DNA of 64,000 bases from Hydrogenophaga sp. GTDB lineage: Bacteria > Pseudomonadota > Gammaproteobacteria > Burkholderiales > Burkholderiaceae_C. Location of the stretch: contig NZ_JAUSCF010000006.1 in NCBI RefSeq assembly GCF_030651625.1, forward strand, positions 1 through 64,000. The letters are read 5' to 3'. Below, in pieces: positions 8,841 through 17,455 of this stretch (position 1 is its first letter; each line of letters starts with the position of its first letter). A model generated the notes under the pieces. That model was not told the DNA's origin. It saw nothing but the letters and a program-made list of their open reading frames with translations, and ran no database searches. The position numbers and the translations under genes were made by a program.

Positions 8841-9751
8841 GTCTTCAGCAAAATGCGCCCGCTTCGAGCGGGCTGGCACGTATCGGAAACCGCCTCGGTC
8901 TGGCATTCATGCGCCTGCTTTCGGTGATGCCTTTGTCCTGGGTGCGCGCGATCGGCTGGGCCCTGGGCGTGTTGCTGCATGTGGTGGTGTTGCGCCGGCG
9001 CCGCATTGCCCGAATCAACTGGGCCCTGTGTTTCCCGAACCAGACAGCAGGCGAGCGCAACCGTGCCATCCGACGCCATTTCATCGTGTTTGCTCAAGCC
9101 TGGCTCGACCGGGGCTGGCTGTGGGAAGGTGCGCCTGAGGTGGTACGCAGGCGGCTGAAACTCTGCGGTGACCTGCAGGCCCTCGAAGGCCACTCACCGA
9201 CAGTGTTGTTTGCTCCCCATTTCGTGGGCATGGACGCCGGGTGGACGGCGCTGACCGTGCACCTGGAGCGCCGCTTTTGCGGGATCTACGCGGAGCAGCT
9301 GAACGCTGATGTGGATCGCTGGATGGCGCAAGGGCGCCAGCGGTTTGGGGAGCCACACATCGTGGCCAGACGGCAGGGACTCAAGCCCCTGATCGCAGCC
9401 TTGCGGTCAGGGGAGCCGCTGTACCTGTTGCCCGATATGGATCACGGCGCACGCGATTCGGTGTTTGTACCGTTCTTTGGCGTTCAGACGGCCACGCTGG
9501 CGTCACTGTCAAGGTTTGCACGTCTGTCGGGCGCTTCGGTGGTGCCGGTGGTCAGCCGAATGACGCCGGAGGGCTATGAGGTCACGATTCACCCGGCCTG
9601 GAAGAACTTTCCCACCAGGGATGCCGAAGCTGATACGGCTGTCATGAACCAGCAACTGGAGACCATGATCAGGACCATGCCGGAACAGTATTACTGGGTC
9701 CACAAACGGTTCAAAACCCGTCCGCCAGGCGAGCCTTCGCCGTACGCTTGA
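8837..9751 (+). CDS. second lipid A acyltransferase paralogue (LpxL/LpxM-like)
   Basis: A 304-residue acyltransferase of the same family as its upstream neighbour, with an N-terminal membrane segment and the motif APHFVGMDAG. Here the catalytic pair is His128-x4-Asp133, an HX4D instead of HX4E variant. This variant is known in members of the lipid A acyltransferase family and does not by itself mean inactivity. The ATGA overlap with the upstream gene indicates coupled translation. The two enzymes probably add the two secondary chains of lipid A; which adds which cannot be told from sequence. Confidence 0.88.
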   Translation: MSLQQNAPASSGLARIGNRLGLAFMRLLSVMPLSWVRAIGWALGVLLHVVVLRRRRIARINWALCFPNQTAGERNRAIRRHFIVFAQAWLDRGWLWEGAPEVVRRRLKLCGDLQALEGHSPTVLFAPHFVGMDAGWTALTVHLERRFCGIYAEQLNADVDRWMAQGRQRFGEPHIVARRQGLKPLIAALRSGEPLYLLPDMDHGARDSVFVPFFGVQTATLASLSRFARLSGASVVPVVSRMTPEGYEVTIHPAWKNFPTRDAEADTAVMNQQLETMIRTMPEQYYWVHKRFKTRPPGEPSPYA

Positions 9752-9792
9752 GGCCAGCGGCCAGGGAAGTGTGATGCGATGGCCGTGCCGTC

Positions 9793-10578
9793 TCAATCCT
9801 GGGCAGGTGGCTCGTCTTCGCATTCAGACTCGGCCGCAGCCACTCCTGGTTCGGCCTGTGGCTCATGGGACCAATGCCACAAGAGCTGCGCCACTTCATC
9901 CAGCCCCTGTTTTTTCAGCGCAGAGAACAATCGAGCCTCGCCTCCGCCGCATTGCAACCGGGCGATGGACAGTGCTTTGGTGGCTTCCGCACGGCTGAGC
10001 TTGTCGGCTTTGGTCAGCAGCACCAGAAATTTCAGGCCCTGTTCCACGCGGGGTCGGATCACTTCCAGCAGGATTTCGTCGAGTTCGGTCAAACCCAGCC
10101 GGGGGTCGCACAGCAGCACCACCGCCTTGAGGTTGGGGCGTGTCATGAGGTAGTTGCCCATCACCCGTTGCCAGCGCAGCTTGGCTTCCCTTGGCACCGC
10201 CGCGTAGCCGTAGCCCGGCAGGTCGGCCAGCACGGCGTCGTGCACGCCCTGTTTGCCGAGTGTGAACAAGTTGATGCTCTGGGTGCGGCCCGGCGTCTTG
10301 GACGCAAAGGCCAGCCGTTTCTGCTGGGTCAGGGTGTTGATGCAGGTTGACTTTCCGGCGTTGGATCGCCCGACGAAAGCGATTTCGGGCAGATCCAGAA
10401 CGGGCAGGTGTTCAAGTTGCGGCGCGGTTGTGAGGAATCTGGCCGTGTGCAGCCAGCCATGCGCGATCTTGGGGTCCGGATACCCGGGCGGCGTGATGCT
10501 CTCGGCTTTGAGCGGCTTGCTGCCTGCGGTGCCACCTGGTGGCGAAGGACTTGGAGCTGAGGTAGGGTATTCGGTCAT
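9793..10578 (-). CDS. engB: ribosome biogenesis GTPase EngB (YihA/YsxC)
   Basis: A small essential GTPase needed for large ribosomal subunit assembly. G motifs are all visible: G1 GRSNAGKST (70-78), G2 region TPGRTQ near 95-100, G3 DLPGYGYA (119-126) and G4 TKAD (189-192). At 261 residues it is longer than the usual 200-220 because of a proline-rich N-terminus of about 45 residues and an acidic C-terminal tail. Convergent with the acyltransferase pair and divergent from the cytochrome c4 gene. Confidence 0.95.
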   Translation of the reverse strand: MTEYPTSAPSPSPPGGTAGSKPLKAESITPPGYPDPKIAHGWLHTARFLTTAPQLEHLPVLDLPEIAFVGRSNAGKSTCINTLTQQKRLAFASKTPGRTQSINLFTLGKQGVHDAVLADLPGYGYAAVPREAKLRWQRVMGNYLMTRPNLKAVVLLCDPRLGLTELDEILLEVIRPRVEQGLKFLVLLTKADKLSRAEATKALSIARLQCGGGEARLFSALKKQGLDEVAQLLWHWSHEPQAEPGVAAAESECEDEPPAQD

Positions 10579-10681
10579 TTAGGGGGGTTCACAATAGGGC
10601 ATTGTAAAATCGATTGGCTAACACCAGACAAGCCGCGAATCTTCTTAACCCGAACCCGTCGCCACCGACGCCTGCCCAGTC

Positions 10682-11296
10682 ATGAAATTGTCCGTTTCGT
10701 TCATTTGCGCCGCTGCTGCTGCAGCTTTGTCGTTCAGCGTTCAAGCCCAGACAGTCAAGCCTGACTTGGGCAAGGGCGCGGCCGCATTCGGGCAAGTGTG
10801 CGTGGCCTGCCACGCCGCTGATGGCAACTCCGCCACGCCTGCCAACCCCAAGCTCTCGCAGCAACACCCCGAGTACCTGATCAAGCAGCTGCAGGAGTAC
10901 AAGTCCGGCAAGCGTGACAACGCCATCATGAAGGGCTTCGCCAGTGCGTTGTCCGATGATGACATGCGCAACATCTCCTACTGGCTGGCCAGCCAGAAGG
11001 CGACGCCTGGATTTGCACAGGACAAAGACCTGGTGCGCTTGGGCGAGCGCATTTACCGGGGCGGTATTGCGGGTCGAGACGTGGCCGCTTGTGCGGGTTG
11101 CCACAGCCCCAATGGTGCAGGCATTCCGTCGCAGTACCCGCGTCTGGCGGGTCAACATGCCGAGTACACCTTGGACCAGATGAATCAGTTTCGCAGCGGT
11201 GTCCGCAAGAACAGCGCACAGATGACCAAAATAGCAGCCTACATGACCGACGAAGAGATTCGCGCGGTGGCCGACTACATTGCTGGCCTGCGCTGA
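10682..11296 (+). CDS. dihaem cytochrome c4
   Basis: A 204-residue periplasmic electron carrier. A signal peptide ends at about residue 22 (QAQ). Two haem c sites, CVACH (40-44) and CAGCH (137-141), each sit at the start of a roughly 90-residue half, the duplicated layout of cytochrome c4. It would carry electrons between the bc1 complex, encoded at 59350-62219, and terminal oxidases. It lies just upstream of the System II haem ligation genes that would mature it. No clear Shine-Dalgarno sequence precedes the ATG. Confidence 0.93.
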   Translation: MKLSVSFICAAAAAALSFSVQAQTVKPDLGKGAAAFGQVCVACHAADGNSATPANPKLSQQHPEYLIKQLQEYKSGKRDNAIMKGFASALSDDDMRNISYWLASQKATPGFAQDKDLVRLGERIYRGGIAGRDVAACAGCHSPNGAGIPSQYPRLAGQHAEYTLDQMNQFRSGVRKNSAQMTKIAAYMTDEEIRAVADYIAGLR

Positions 11297-11318
11297 ACGC
11301 TGGCAATGACCCTTGTCG

Positions 11319-11347
11319 TTGACATAATATAAGTTTTCATTGATATT
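11319..11347 (+). promoter_or_regulatory. sigma-70-type promoter
   Basis: A perfect -35 TTGACA (11319-11324), a 17-base spacer and a -10-like GATATT (11342-11347) predict transcription from about 11354. It could drive resB or an independent small RNA that ends at the T-run at 11450. Confidence 0.55.
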
Positions 11348-11353
11348 CAGCGG

Positions 11354-11450
11354 CAAAATGCACGCTTTCAACGCCTGCAATTGAACCCGTCGTCAAAATC
11401 CGCATCACAGTGGGGCGCGTTCTGGTCAATCCGGGCACGCCCTTTTTTTT
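11354..11450 (+). ncRNA. candidate small RNA between cytochrome c4 and resB
   Basis: About 97 bases lie between the predicted start of the promoter at 11319-11347 and a terminator-like hairpin with eight T residues. The 5' half is A-rich and weakly structured; the 3' end is a hairpin. The interval has no open frame that looks coding. It may instead be an attenuating leader of resB. I could not compare it with RNA family models. Confidence 0.35.
11413..11450 (+). terminator. terminator-like hairpin with T8
   Basis: GGGCG (11413-11417) pairs with CGCCC (11438-11442), and the stem extends inward by four more pairs including two G-T wobbles and one mismatch. Eight T residues follow (11443-11450). 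It ends 22 bases before the resB start codon, so it either ends the cytochrome c4 or small-RNA transcript or attenuates resB. Confidence 0.5.
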
Positions 11451-11472
11451 GCCTCCCACTGACTGATTTTCC

Positions 11473-13620
11473 ATGACCATCTCCACGCAGGGCATGCAAT
11501 TGCGTTCAGGCTCTCGCTTTGCCAGCGACGCGGTGGAGTTGCTGTCGTCCATGCGCTTTGCCATCTCACTGCTCACGGTGATCTGCATCGCCTCGGTGAT
11601 CGGAACGGTGGTCAAGCAGCACGAGCCAGCCAACAACTACGTCAATCAGTTTGGCCCATTCTGGGCCGACGTGTTCGCCAGCGCCGGCCTGTTTTCCGTG
11701 TACAGCGCGTGGTGGTTCCTCGCCATACTTGCCTTTCTTGTCATCAGCACCAGCCTTTGCATCGCCCGCAATACACCCAAGATCCTGGTGGACTTCAAGG
11801 CCTACAAGGAGAACATCCGCGAGCAGAGTCTCAAGGCGTTTCCCCACCGAGCAGAGAGTAGTCTGGACGAAAAGCCGGAAGCAGCGGCTCGGCGCATTGG
11901 CCAGTCTTTGCTGGGCTCGGGCTGGAAGGTCAAGCTGCAATCCCGGGAAACGCCCAGCGGATTGGGGTGGATGGTGGCAGCCAAGGCGGGGGCCACCAAC
12001 AAGATCGGCTATCTCGCTGCGCACAGCGCGATCGTGCTCGTCTGCATTGGTGGGCTGCTTGATGGGGACCTCATGGTCCGCGCCCAGATGTGGTTCAACG
12101 GAAAGACGCCGTTCATGGGCGGTGGTCTGATTGCCGATGTACCTGCGCAGCACCGGTTGTCTGCCAGCAACCCCACGTTCCGCGGCAATCTGCTGGTTAC
12201 CGAAGGCACGACGGCGGGCACCGCCATCCTGGCCCAGCCCGCCGGCGTATTGCTCCAGGATCTGCCGTTTCGCGTCGAGCTCAAGAAATTCATCGTTGAG
12301 TATTACGACACCGGCATGCCCAAACTGTTTGCCAGCGACATCGTGATTCACGACAACGAAACCGGTGAGCAGAAAGAGACGCGGGTGGAGGTCAATCACC
12401 CTGCCAGTCACCGCGGCATCAATATCTACCAGTCCAGCTTTGACGACGGCGGCTCTCGCGTCAAGCTGCAGGCGGTGCCGTTGACCAGACCCACTCGCCC
12501 TTTCGAGATCGAGGGCGTGATCGGGGGTTCCAGTGCGCTGAGCAACGGTGATGAACAGATGACGCTGGAGTACACCGGCTTGCGCGTCATCAACGTCGAA
12601 AACTTCAGTGATCAAGGGTCCGACAAGGCCGTTGACGTGCGCAAGGTGGACTTGCGTGGTGCCATCGAAAGCCGGCTGGGTTCGGGCCACAAGACCGTCA
12701 CCGAAAAGGTGTTGCGCAATGTGGGGCCGAGCATCACCTACAAGCTTCGCGATTCGGCCGGCCAGGCCATCGAGTACCACAACTACATGCTGCCCATGGA
12801 GCTTGATGGCATGCGCATGTATCTGCTGGGGCTGCGCGAAAACCCGTCGGACACCTTCCGGTACCTGCGCGTTCCGGCCGATGATCAGGATTCGCTGGAC
12901 GGATTTGTCCGGTTGCGAGCGGGTTTGGCCAGTGCCCCCATGCGTGCCGAGGCGGTGCGGCGCTATGCAGAGCAGGCAGTTGAAGGAGGGCGTCCCGACC
13001 TGGCAGAGGCGTTGATTGCGTCCGCTTCCCGCGCCATCGATCTGTTTGCTGGCGAAGAGCGCATTGCTTTGCCCGAGTCCATGCGGACCGCGCCGGACAT
13101 GCCGCCTATTCTGGGTGGGTTGCCCGCCTTGTCTTCGTTTCTCGAGGCCAACGTGCCGGCGGAAGAAAGGGAACGCGCGAGCGACGTGCTGGTGCGCATT
13201 CTCAACGGCGTCTTGTTCGAGTTGATGCAACTCAGCCGGGAGCGTGAAGGTTTGCCACCCATGGAGCGAGGCGAATTCACCCAGCAATTCATGACGGCAG
13301 CTGTCATCAGTCTGAGTGACAGCTTCCTTTACCCGGCTCCCATGACGTTCCAGCTCAAGGACTTTGAACACATTCAGGCGAGTGTGTTTCAAGTGGCGCG
13401 TGCGCCTGGGCAGAACATTGTCTACCTCGGGTGCCTCTTGCTGATCGTCGGAATATTCGCCATGCTGTATGTGCGCGAGCGGCGCCTCTGGATCTGGCTC
13501 ACGCCCACTGGCGAGCAATCCGCTCAGGCCAGCATGGCGTTGTCCACGAACCGGAAGACCATGGAAGCCGACCGTGAGTTCGATATGTTGAAAAGCCAGT
13601 TGTTGAAGGTAACGCCATGA
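11473..13620 (+). CDS. resB: cytochrome c biogenesis protein ResB (Ccs1)
   Basis: A 715-residue inner-membrane protein and one half of the System II haem ligation machine, which moves haem to the periplasm and attaches it to CxxCH motifs. Membrane segments are visible near residues 25-45 (FAISLLTVICIASVIGTVV), 70-100 and 175-195, then a large periplasmic domain, then a last segment near 645-665. The length fits betaproteobacterial ResB. Its stop codon overlaps the ccsA start (ATGA). Confidence 0.95.
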   Translation: MTISTQGMQLRSGSRFASDAVELLSSMRFAISLLTVICIASVIGTVVKQHEPANNYVNQFGPFWADVFASAGLFSVYSAWWFLAILAFLVISTSLCIARNTPKILVDFKAYKENIREQSLKAFPHRAESSLDEKPEAAARRIGQSLLGSGWKVKLQSRETPSGLGWMVAAKAGATNKIGYLAAHSAIVLVCIGGLLDGDLMVRAQMWFNGKTPFMGGGLIADVPAQHRLSASNPTFRGNLLVTEGTTAGTAILAQPAGVLLQDLPFRVELKKFIVEYYDTGMPKLFASDIVIHDNETGEQKETRVEVNHPASHRGINIYQSSFDDGGSRVKLQAVPLTRPTRPFEIEGVIGGSSALSNGDEQMTLEYTGLRVINVENFSDQGSDKAVDVRKVDLRGAIESRLGSGHKTVTEKVLRNVGPSITYKLRDSAGQAIEYHNYMLPMELDGMRMYLLGLRENPSDTFRYLRVPADDQDSLDGFVRLRAGLASAPMRAEAVRRYAEQAVEGGRPDLAEALIASASRAIDLFAGEERIALPESMRTAPDMPPILGGLPALSSFLEANVPAEERERASDVLVRILNGVLFELMQLSREREGLPPMERGEFTQQFMTAAVISLSDSFLYPAPMTFQLKDFEHIQASVFQVARAPGQNIVYLGCLLLIVGIFAMLYVRERRLWIWLTPTGEQSAQASMALSTNRKTMEADREFDMLKSQLLKVTP

Positions 13621-14984
13621 ACACGACCACCGCCACCCAGACGATCGAGCTCAAGAAGGGTGATCATGGGGCTGGACTTCAGCCTGGCTACTTTGCGCGC
13701 CGCGATGTGTGGGACTGGCTGTTTGCCGTACTGATGCTGGCTGGCGGTGTCGTGGCTTTTGTTCAGTACAGCCATGCAATGGATGGTTACGAAAAGGCGA
13801 TCCTCGTGGGTACGTTGCCTTCGCTTGTCTGGATCGGGTGGTTCTGGCGCCCGCTGAGGGCGCTTGCTGTCGTGGTGGCGGCGCTTTCGCTGCTGGCGAT
13901 CTGGCTTTACCAGGCCCCTGCAGGCGGTGCCGACCTGGCCCGTGCCGACACCGCGTTCCTGCTCAAGTACTTCATCTCCAGTCAGTCGGCCATTCTCTGG
14001 ATGAGCATGCTCTTCTTCATGAGCACGGTCTTCTACTGGCTGGGCATGTTCACCCGTGCAGGCGACACCTTCGAGCTGCTCGGGTCGCGCATGGCTTGGG
14101 TCGCGGTGACGCTGGCGCTGGTGGGCACCATGGTGCGCTGGTACGAGAGCCACCAGATCGGACCCGATATTGGCCACATTCCCGTCAGCAATTTGTACGA
14201 GGTGTTCGTGCTGTTCTGCTGGATGACGGCCACGTTCTATCTGTACTACGAAGACCAGTACCGCACGCGCTCCATGGGCGCTTTCGTGATGCTGGTGGTG
14301 AGTGCTGCGGTCGGATTCCTGCTCTGGTACACGGTGGTTCGCGAAGCACACGAAATCCAGCCGCTGGTGCCAGCCCTGCAAAGCTGGTGGATGAAGCTGC
14401 ATGTGCCAGCAAATTTTGTCGGCTATGGCACTTTCGCCATTGCCGCCATGCTGGCTTTCGCTTATCTCATCAAACAGAGCGCAGGTGAAACGCGCTGGTA
14501 CAAGCTGGCGCCGTTGTGGTTGCTCGGCGTGGTGCTCTGTCTTGAGCCCTTGGTGTTTCGCCAGTCGTCGCTGGAAAAGGGTGGCAGCTACTGGTTTGTG
14601 TACTTTGGCATCTCGGCGCTGATCGTGGGAGGCATCATCGCGGGACGGCATCGCATTGCGTCGCGTCTGCCATCGTTCGAGGTGCTGGACGATGTGATGT
14701 ACAAGGCGATCGCCATCGGCTTTGCCTTCTTCACCATCGCCACGGTGCTGGGCGCTTTGTGGGCTGCTGAAGCCTGGGGTGGCTACTGGAGCTGGGATCC
14801 CAAAGAGACTTGGGCGCTGATCGTGTGGCTCAATTACGCCGCCTGGCTTCACATGCGCCTGATGAAAGGCCTGAGAGGGACGGTGGCGGCCTGGTGGGCG
14901 TTGGTCGGTCTGGCCGTGACCACGTTCGCGTTTCTGGGCGTGAACATGTTTCTCTCTGGATTGCACAGCTACGGCGAACTCTGA
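13617..14984 (+). CDS. ccsB: cytochrome c biogenesis protein CcsA/CcsB
   Basis: A 455-residue polytopic membrane protein, the haem-handling half of System II. The tryptophan-rich WWD-type segment is clear near the C-terminus (WGGYWSWDPKETW), and conserved histidines lie in neighbouring helices. It partners ResB, whose gene it overlaps by four bases. Names differ between schemes (CcsA, CcsB). Substrates encoded in the window include cytochrome c4 and cytochrome c1. Confidence 0.95.
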   Translation: MNTTTATQTIELKKGDHGAGLQPGYFARRDVWDWLFAVLMLAGGVVAFVQYSHAMDGYEKAILVGTLPSLVWIGWFWRPLRALAVVVAALSLLAIWLYQAPAGGADLARADTAFLLKYFISSQSAILWMSMLFFMSTVFYWLGMFTRAGDTFELLGSRMAWVAVTLALVGTMVRWYESHQIGPDIGHIPVSNLYEVFVLFCWMTATFYLYYEDQYRTRSMGAFVMLVVSAAVGFLLWYTVVREAHEIQPLVPALQSWWMKLHVPANFVGYGTFAIAAMLAFAYLIKQSAGETRWYKLAPLWLLGVVLCLEPLVFRQSSLEKGGSYWFVYFGISALIVGGIIAGRHRIASRLPSFEVLDDVMYKAIAIGFAFFTIATVLGALWAAEAWGGYWSWDPKETWALIVWLNYAAWLHMRLMKGLRGTVAAWWALVGLAVTTFAFLGVNMFLSGLHSYGEL

Positions 14985-15044
14985 CAACGGCATTTTCCCT
15001 GCGGCGGGAGTCGCCGGTGATTGTCCCGGGAGCCCTGTGTCCCA

Positions 15045-15066
15045 GAAGGGTTGGCGACAACCCTTC
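15045..15066. other. 9-base-pair hairpin in the leader of msrP
   Basis: GAAGGGTTG and CAACCCTTC pair around GCGA. The hairpin lies 61 bases after the ccsB stop and 71 bases before msrP. No T-run follows, so it may be a weak or Rho-assisted terminator or a leader structure. Confidence 0.4.
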
Positions 15067-15136
15067 CACGCCTTGTCTGGAACTTTGAAAGAATTATGGC
15101 GTTCGCACGACCAACCGGTCACGAAGGAGCTTACGC

Positions 15137-16144
15137 ATGATCATTCTCTCTTCCAGCGATGGTTTCAACCATCCGTTTTCCTCTGAAATCACACCGCGTT
15201 CGACCTACCTGGATAGGCGCGCGTTGCTGAAACGAATGGCGGTGGGGGCTGCGGGTGCTTCCCTGGCGGCATGGGCTTCAAGAAGTGCGCTGGCGCAGGC
15301 CACCTCCATACCCCGTCCCGGGAAGCTTGCTGCATTGGCAGGCGCGAGGTCTGGCGTTTCGGGCGCCAGCACGGTGGAAGCGATCACCAGCTACCAGCAT
15401 GCGTCCTCCTACAACAACTTCTACGAGTTTGGAACGGACAAGTCCGATCCCGCGCGCCGTGCAGGCACCCTGAAAACGAACCCCTGGACGGTCTCGGTGG
15501 AGGGGCTGGTCAACAAGCCCCAGTCCTTTGATCTGGATGACCTTCTGAAGCTCTCCCCGATGGAAGAGCGCATCTATCGGCTCAGGTGCGTCGAGGGCTG
15601 GTCGATGGTGATTCCCTGGGTCGGCTATTCACTGGCTGCGCTCATCAAGCAGGTGCAGCCGCAAGGCAGTGCAAAGTACGTCGAGTTTTTCACCCTCGCC
15701 GATCCCGCGATGATGCCCGGCCTTCGCTCCAATGTTTTGCAGTGGCCTTACGTCGAAGCACTGCGCCTGGACGAGGCGTTGCACCCCTTGAGCATGCTCG
15801 CGTTCGGGATGTACGGCGAAGTCTTGCCCAACCAGAACGGTGCACCGGTGCGGTTGGTGGTGCCCTGGAAATACGGGTTCAAGAGTGGCAAATCACTGGT
15901 GAAGATTCGTTTCACCGAAAAAGAACCCCCCACCTCCTGGAACATGTCAGCACCCCAGGAATACGGGTTCTACTCCAACGTCAATCCCGAGGTGTCTCAT
16001 CCCCGCTGGAGCCAGGCCACGGAGCGCCGCATTGGTGAAGAAGGGGGCTTGCTGGCCAAGCGGCGCAAGACACTGATGTTCAATGGGTATGAGCCGCAGG
16101 TGGGGCAGCTTTATGCCGGCATGGATCTGAAAAAGAACTACTGA
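15137..16144 (+). CDS. msrP: methionine-sulfoxide reductase catalytic subunit MsrP (YedY)
   Basis: A periplasmic molybdopterin enzyme that repairs oxidised methionines in envelope proteins. The N-terminus has a twin-arginine signal ([19 protein letters not shown], residues 26-44) ending near ALA (51-53), so it needs the TatABC system encoded at 53374-55017. The molybdenum-ligating cysteine is Cys151 in RLRCVEGWS. The length of 335 residues is typical. The next gene encodes its haem partner MsrQ. A GGAG ribosome site lies nine bases before the ATG. Confidence 0.96.
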   Translation: MIILSSSDGFNHPFSSEITPRSTYLDRRALLKRMAVGAAGASLAAWASRSALAQATSIPRPGKLAALAGARSGVSGASTVEAITSYQHASSYNNFYEFGTDKSDPARRAGTLKTNPWTVSVEGLVNKPQSFDLDDLLKLSPMEERIYRLRCVEGWSMVIPWVGYSLAALIKQVQPQGSAKYVEFFTLADPAMMPGLRSNVLQWPYVEALRLDEALHPLSMLAFGMYGEVLPNQNGAPVRLVVPWKYGFKSGKSLVKIRFTEKEPPTSWNMSAPQEYGFYSNVNPEVSHPRWSQATERRIGEEGGLLAKRRKTLMFNGYEPQVGQLYAGMDLKKNY

Positions 16145-16165
16145 CGGCTGCAATGCGGAAAATCA

Positions 16166-16900
16166 TTGTCGGTTCCTGTTCATCTGCACCCCTTGCATGA
16201 AAGAAATGCTCCCCCGTGGGCGGGCCCTGTGAAAACCGTCGCCTACGCGACCACTTCGTTGCTCAAAGCGGTCAACTTTCGCCTGATGCACTGGTCTGCC
16301 AAACCGCTGTTCTTGCTTCTCGGATGCCTGCCCGGCATCTGGTTGTTCTGGAGTGCGGTGAACGATCAACTCGGTGCCAATCCCGCCGAGGCCCTGGTCA
16401 GGTCACTGGGTGACTGGAGCCTTCGCTTTCTCGTGCTCGTGTTGCTTGTGACCCCTTTGCGCATCTGGGCGGGCTGGCCTGTACTGGCCCGGATGAGGCG
16501 CATGGCCGGCCTGTTCGTGTTCTTTTATGCGAGCCTGCATCTGCTGGCCTACGCGTGGTTTGATATGGGGTTTGAGCTGGATCGCATCGTTGAGGATGTG
16601 CTGAAGCGCCCATTCATCCTGGTGGGGATGACGGCCTGGGCACTGCTCTTCTTGATGGCAGCAACCTCATTTGACCGTGTCATACGGGTCATGGGCGCGC
16701 ATCGGTGGCGTTGGCTGCATCGCAGCGTGTACGCGGTGGCCTGTTTGGCAGTTCTGCACTTTTTCTGGATGCGCAGCGGCAAGAACGACTATGCGGAAGT
16801 TGCAGTGTATGCCGGGGTACTCGCTCTTTTGCTGGCTTGGCGGATCTGGCGCAGACTCAAGGTCAATCTGCTTCCCGGCAAGCAAAAACCGCCACGCTGA
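16166..16900 (+). CDS. msrQ: haem-binding membrane subunit MsrQ (YedZ)
   Basis: An inner-membrane b-type haem protein that passes electrons from the quinone pool to MsrP. About six hydrophobic segments are visible, with histidines in helices (FFYASLHLLAYAW, WLHRSVYAV, VLHFFWMRS). The TTG start at 16166 has GGAAA ten bases upstream; a GTG at 16229 would give a 223-residue product closer to the family length. Its last two codons and stop form one arm of a palindrome shared with the convergent lptM gene. Confidence 0.93.
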   Translation: MSVPVHLHPLHERNAPPWAGPVKTVAYATTSLLKAVNFRLMHWSAKPLFLLLGCLPGIWLFWSAVNDQLGANPAEALVRSLGDWSLRFLVLVLLVTPLRIWAGWPVLARMRRMAGLFVFFYASLHLLAYAWFDMGFELDRIVEDVLKRPFILVGMTAWALLFLMAATSFDRVIRVMGAHRWRWLHRSVYAVACLAVLHFFWMRSGKNDYAEVAVYAGVLALLLAWRIWRRLKVNLLPGKQKPPR

Positions 16901-16912
16901 GCGTCAGCGTGG
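16892..16912. terminator. palindrome carrying the stop codons of msrQ and lptM
   Basis: A 9-base-pair perfect stem (CCACGCTGA and complement) with a GCG loop. On each strand the arm reads Pro-Arg-stop, so both convergent genes end inside the same hairpin with only three bases between their stop codons. There is no T-run. It probably acts as a bidirectional transcript end or 3'-protecting structure. Confidence 0.6.
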
Positions 16913-17113
16913 AAGAACCACTTCTTCCGGCAGCGGGGGTGTTTCCGATGAGTAGGGTGTCGTCACGGGCGCTGGTGCACCGCCACCTGGATGGAACAAA
17001 GGACCCTTTTGGCCACACCCGACCAGTAGCAACCCGCCTGACACGAGGGCAAACGCACAAACGGCGCGCGTGGAGCCGATGGTCAAGCCTAGAATCCGGT
17101 TCTTTCTGTACAT
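16904..17113 (-). CDS. lptM: LPS-assembly lipoprotein LptM (YifL-like)
   Basis: A 69-residue lipoprotein. A basic N-terminus and hydrophobic stretch lead to the lipobox [13 protein letters not shown], in which Cys33 is lipidated and followed by the family signature CGQKGPL. The rest is a short proline-rich tail. LptM is known to help oxidative maturation of the LptD translocon at the outer membrane. In many relatives lysA follows directly; here the gene ends 3 bases from msrQ and lysA is absent from the window. The start lies 12 bases from the divergent cyaY start. Confidence 0.88.
   Translation of the reverse strand: MYRKNRILGLTIGSTRAVCAFALVSGGLLLVGCGQKGPLFHPGGGAPAPVTTPYSSETPPLPEEVVLPR
17090..17095 (+). 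promoter_or_regulatory. possible -10 element of cyaY
   Basis: TAGAAT lies 30 bases before the cyaY start codon, inside the lptM coding region. No convincing -35 is seen. A promoter must lie here because the divergent start codons are only 12 bases apart. Confidence 0.3.
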
Positions 17114-17125
17114 CTGCGCATTGTA

Positions 17126-17455
17126 ATGACCGATATCGAGTATCTGGACCACGCCGAAGCGCTGTTGCGCAGCATAGAACTGTCTTGTGATCGTATCAAC
17201 GACACCAGCGATGCGGACATCGACAACCAGCGTGTGGGGGGAATGATTACCCTCACGTTCCCCAGTGGCAGCCAGATCATCGTGAACCTTCAGAAACCAC
17301 TGCAAGAAATCTGGATGGCTGCCCGTGCAGGGGGCTTTCACTACCGGTACGACGGCAATCAATGGATGGACACGAAAGGCCAGGGTGAATTCTGGGAGCA
17401 CCTTCGCCGATTTGCATCTGAGCAGGCCAACATGACGCTGGATTTCAGTTCCTGA
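17126..17455 (+). CDS. cyaY: frataxin-like iron-binding protein CyaY
   Basis: A 109-residue frataxin homologue that binds iron and modulates iron-sulfur cluster assembly. It has an acidic first helix (YLDHAEALL...), the [26 protein letters not shown] strand region and the [13 protein letters not shown] signature. It is divergent from lptM with overlapping promoter space, and its 3' end overlaps the mrcA 3' end by 11 bases on the opposite strand. Confidence 0.97.
   Translation: MTDIEYLDHAEALLRSIELSCDRINDTSDADIDNQRVGGMITLTFPSGSQIIVNLQKPLQEIWMAARAGGFHYRYDGNQWMDTKGQGEFWEHLRRFASEQANMTLDFSS

Noticed and set aside
11566-15122. Long minus-strand frames (650 and 532 codons) opposite resB and ccsB
   Set aside because: Same codon-bias effect; the plus-strand proteins have clear family motifs and membrane segments.
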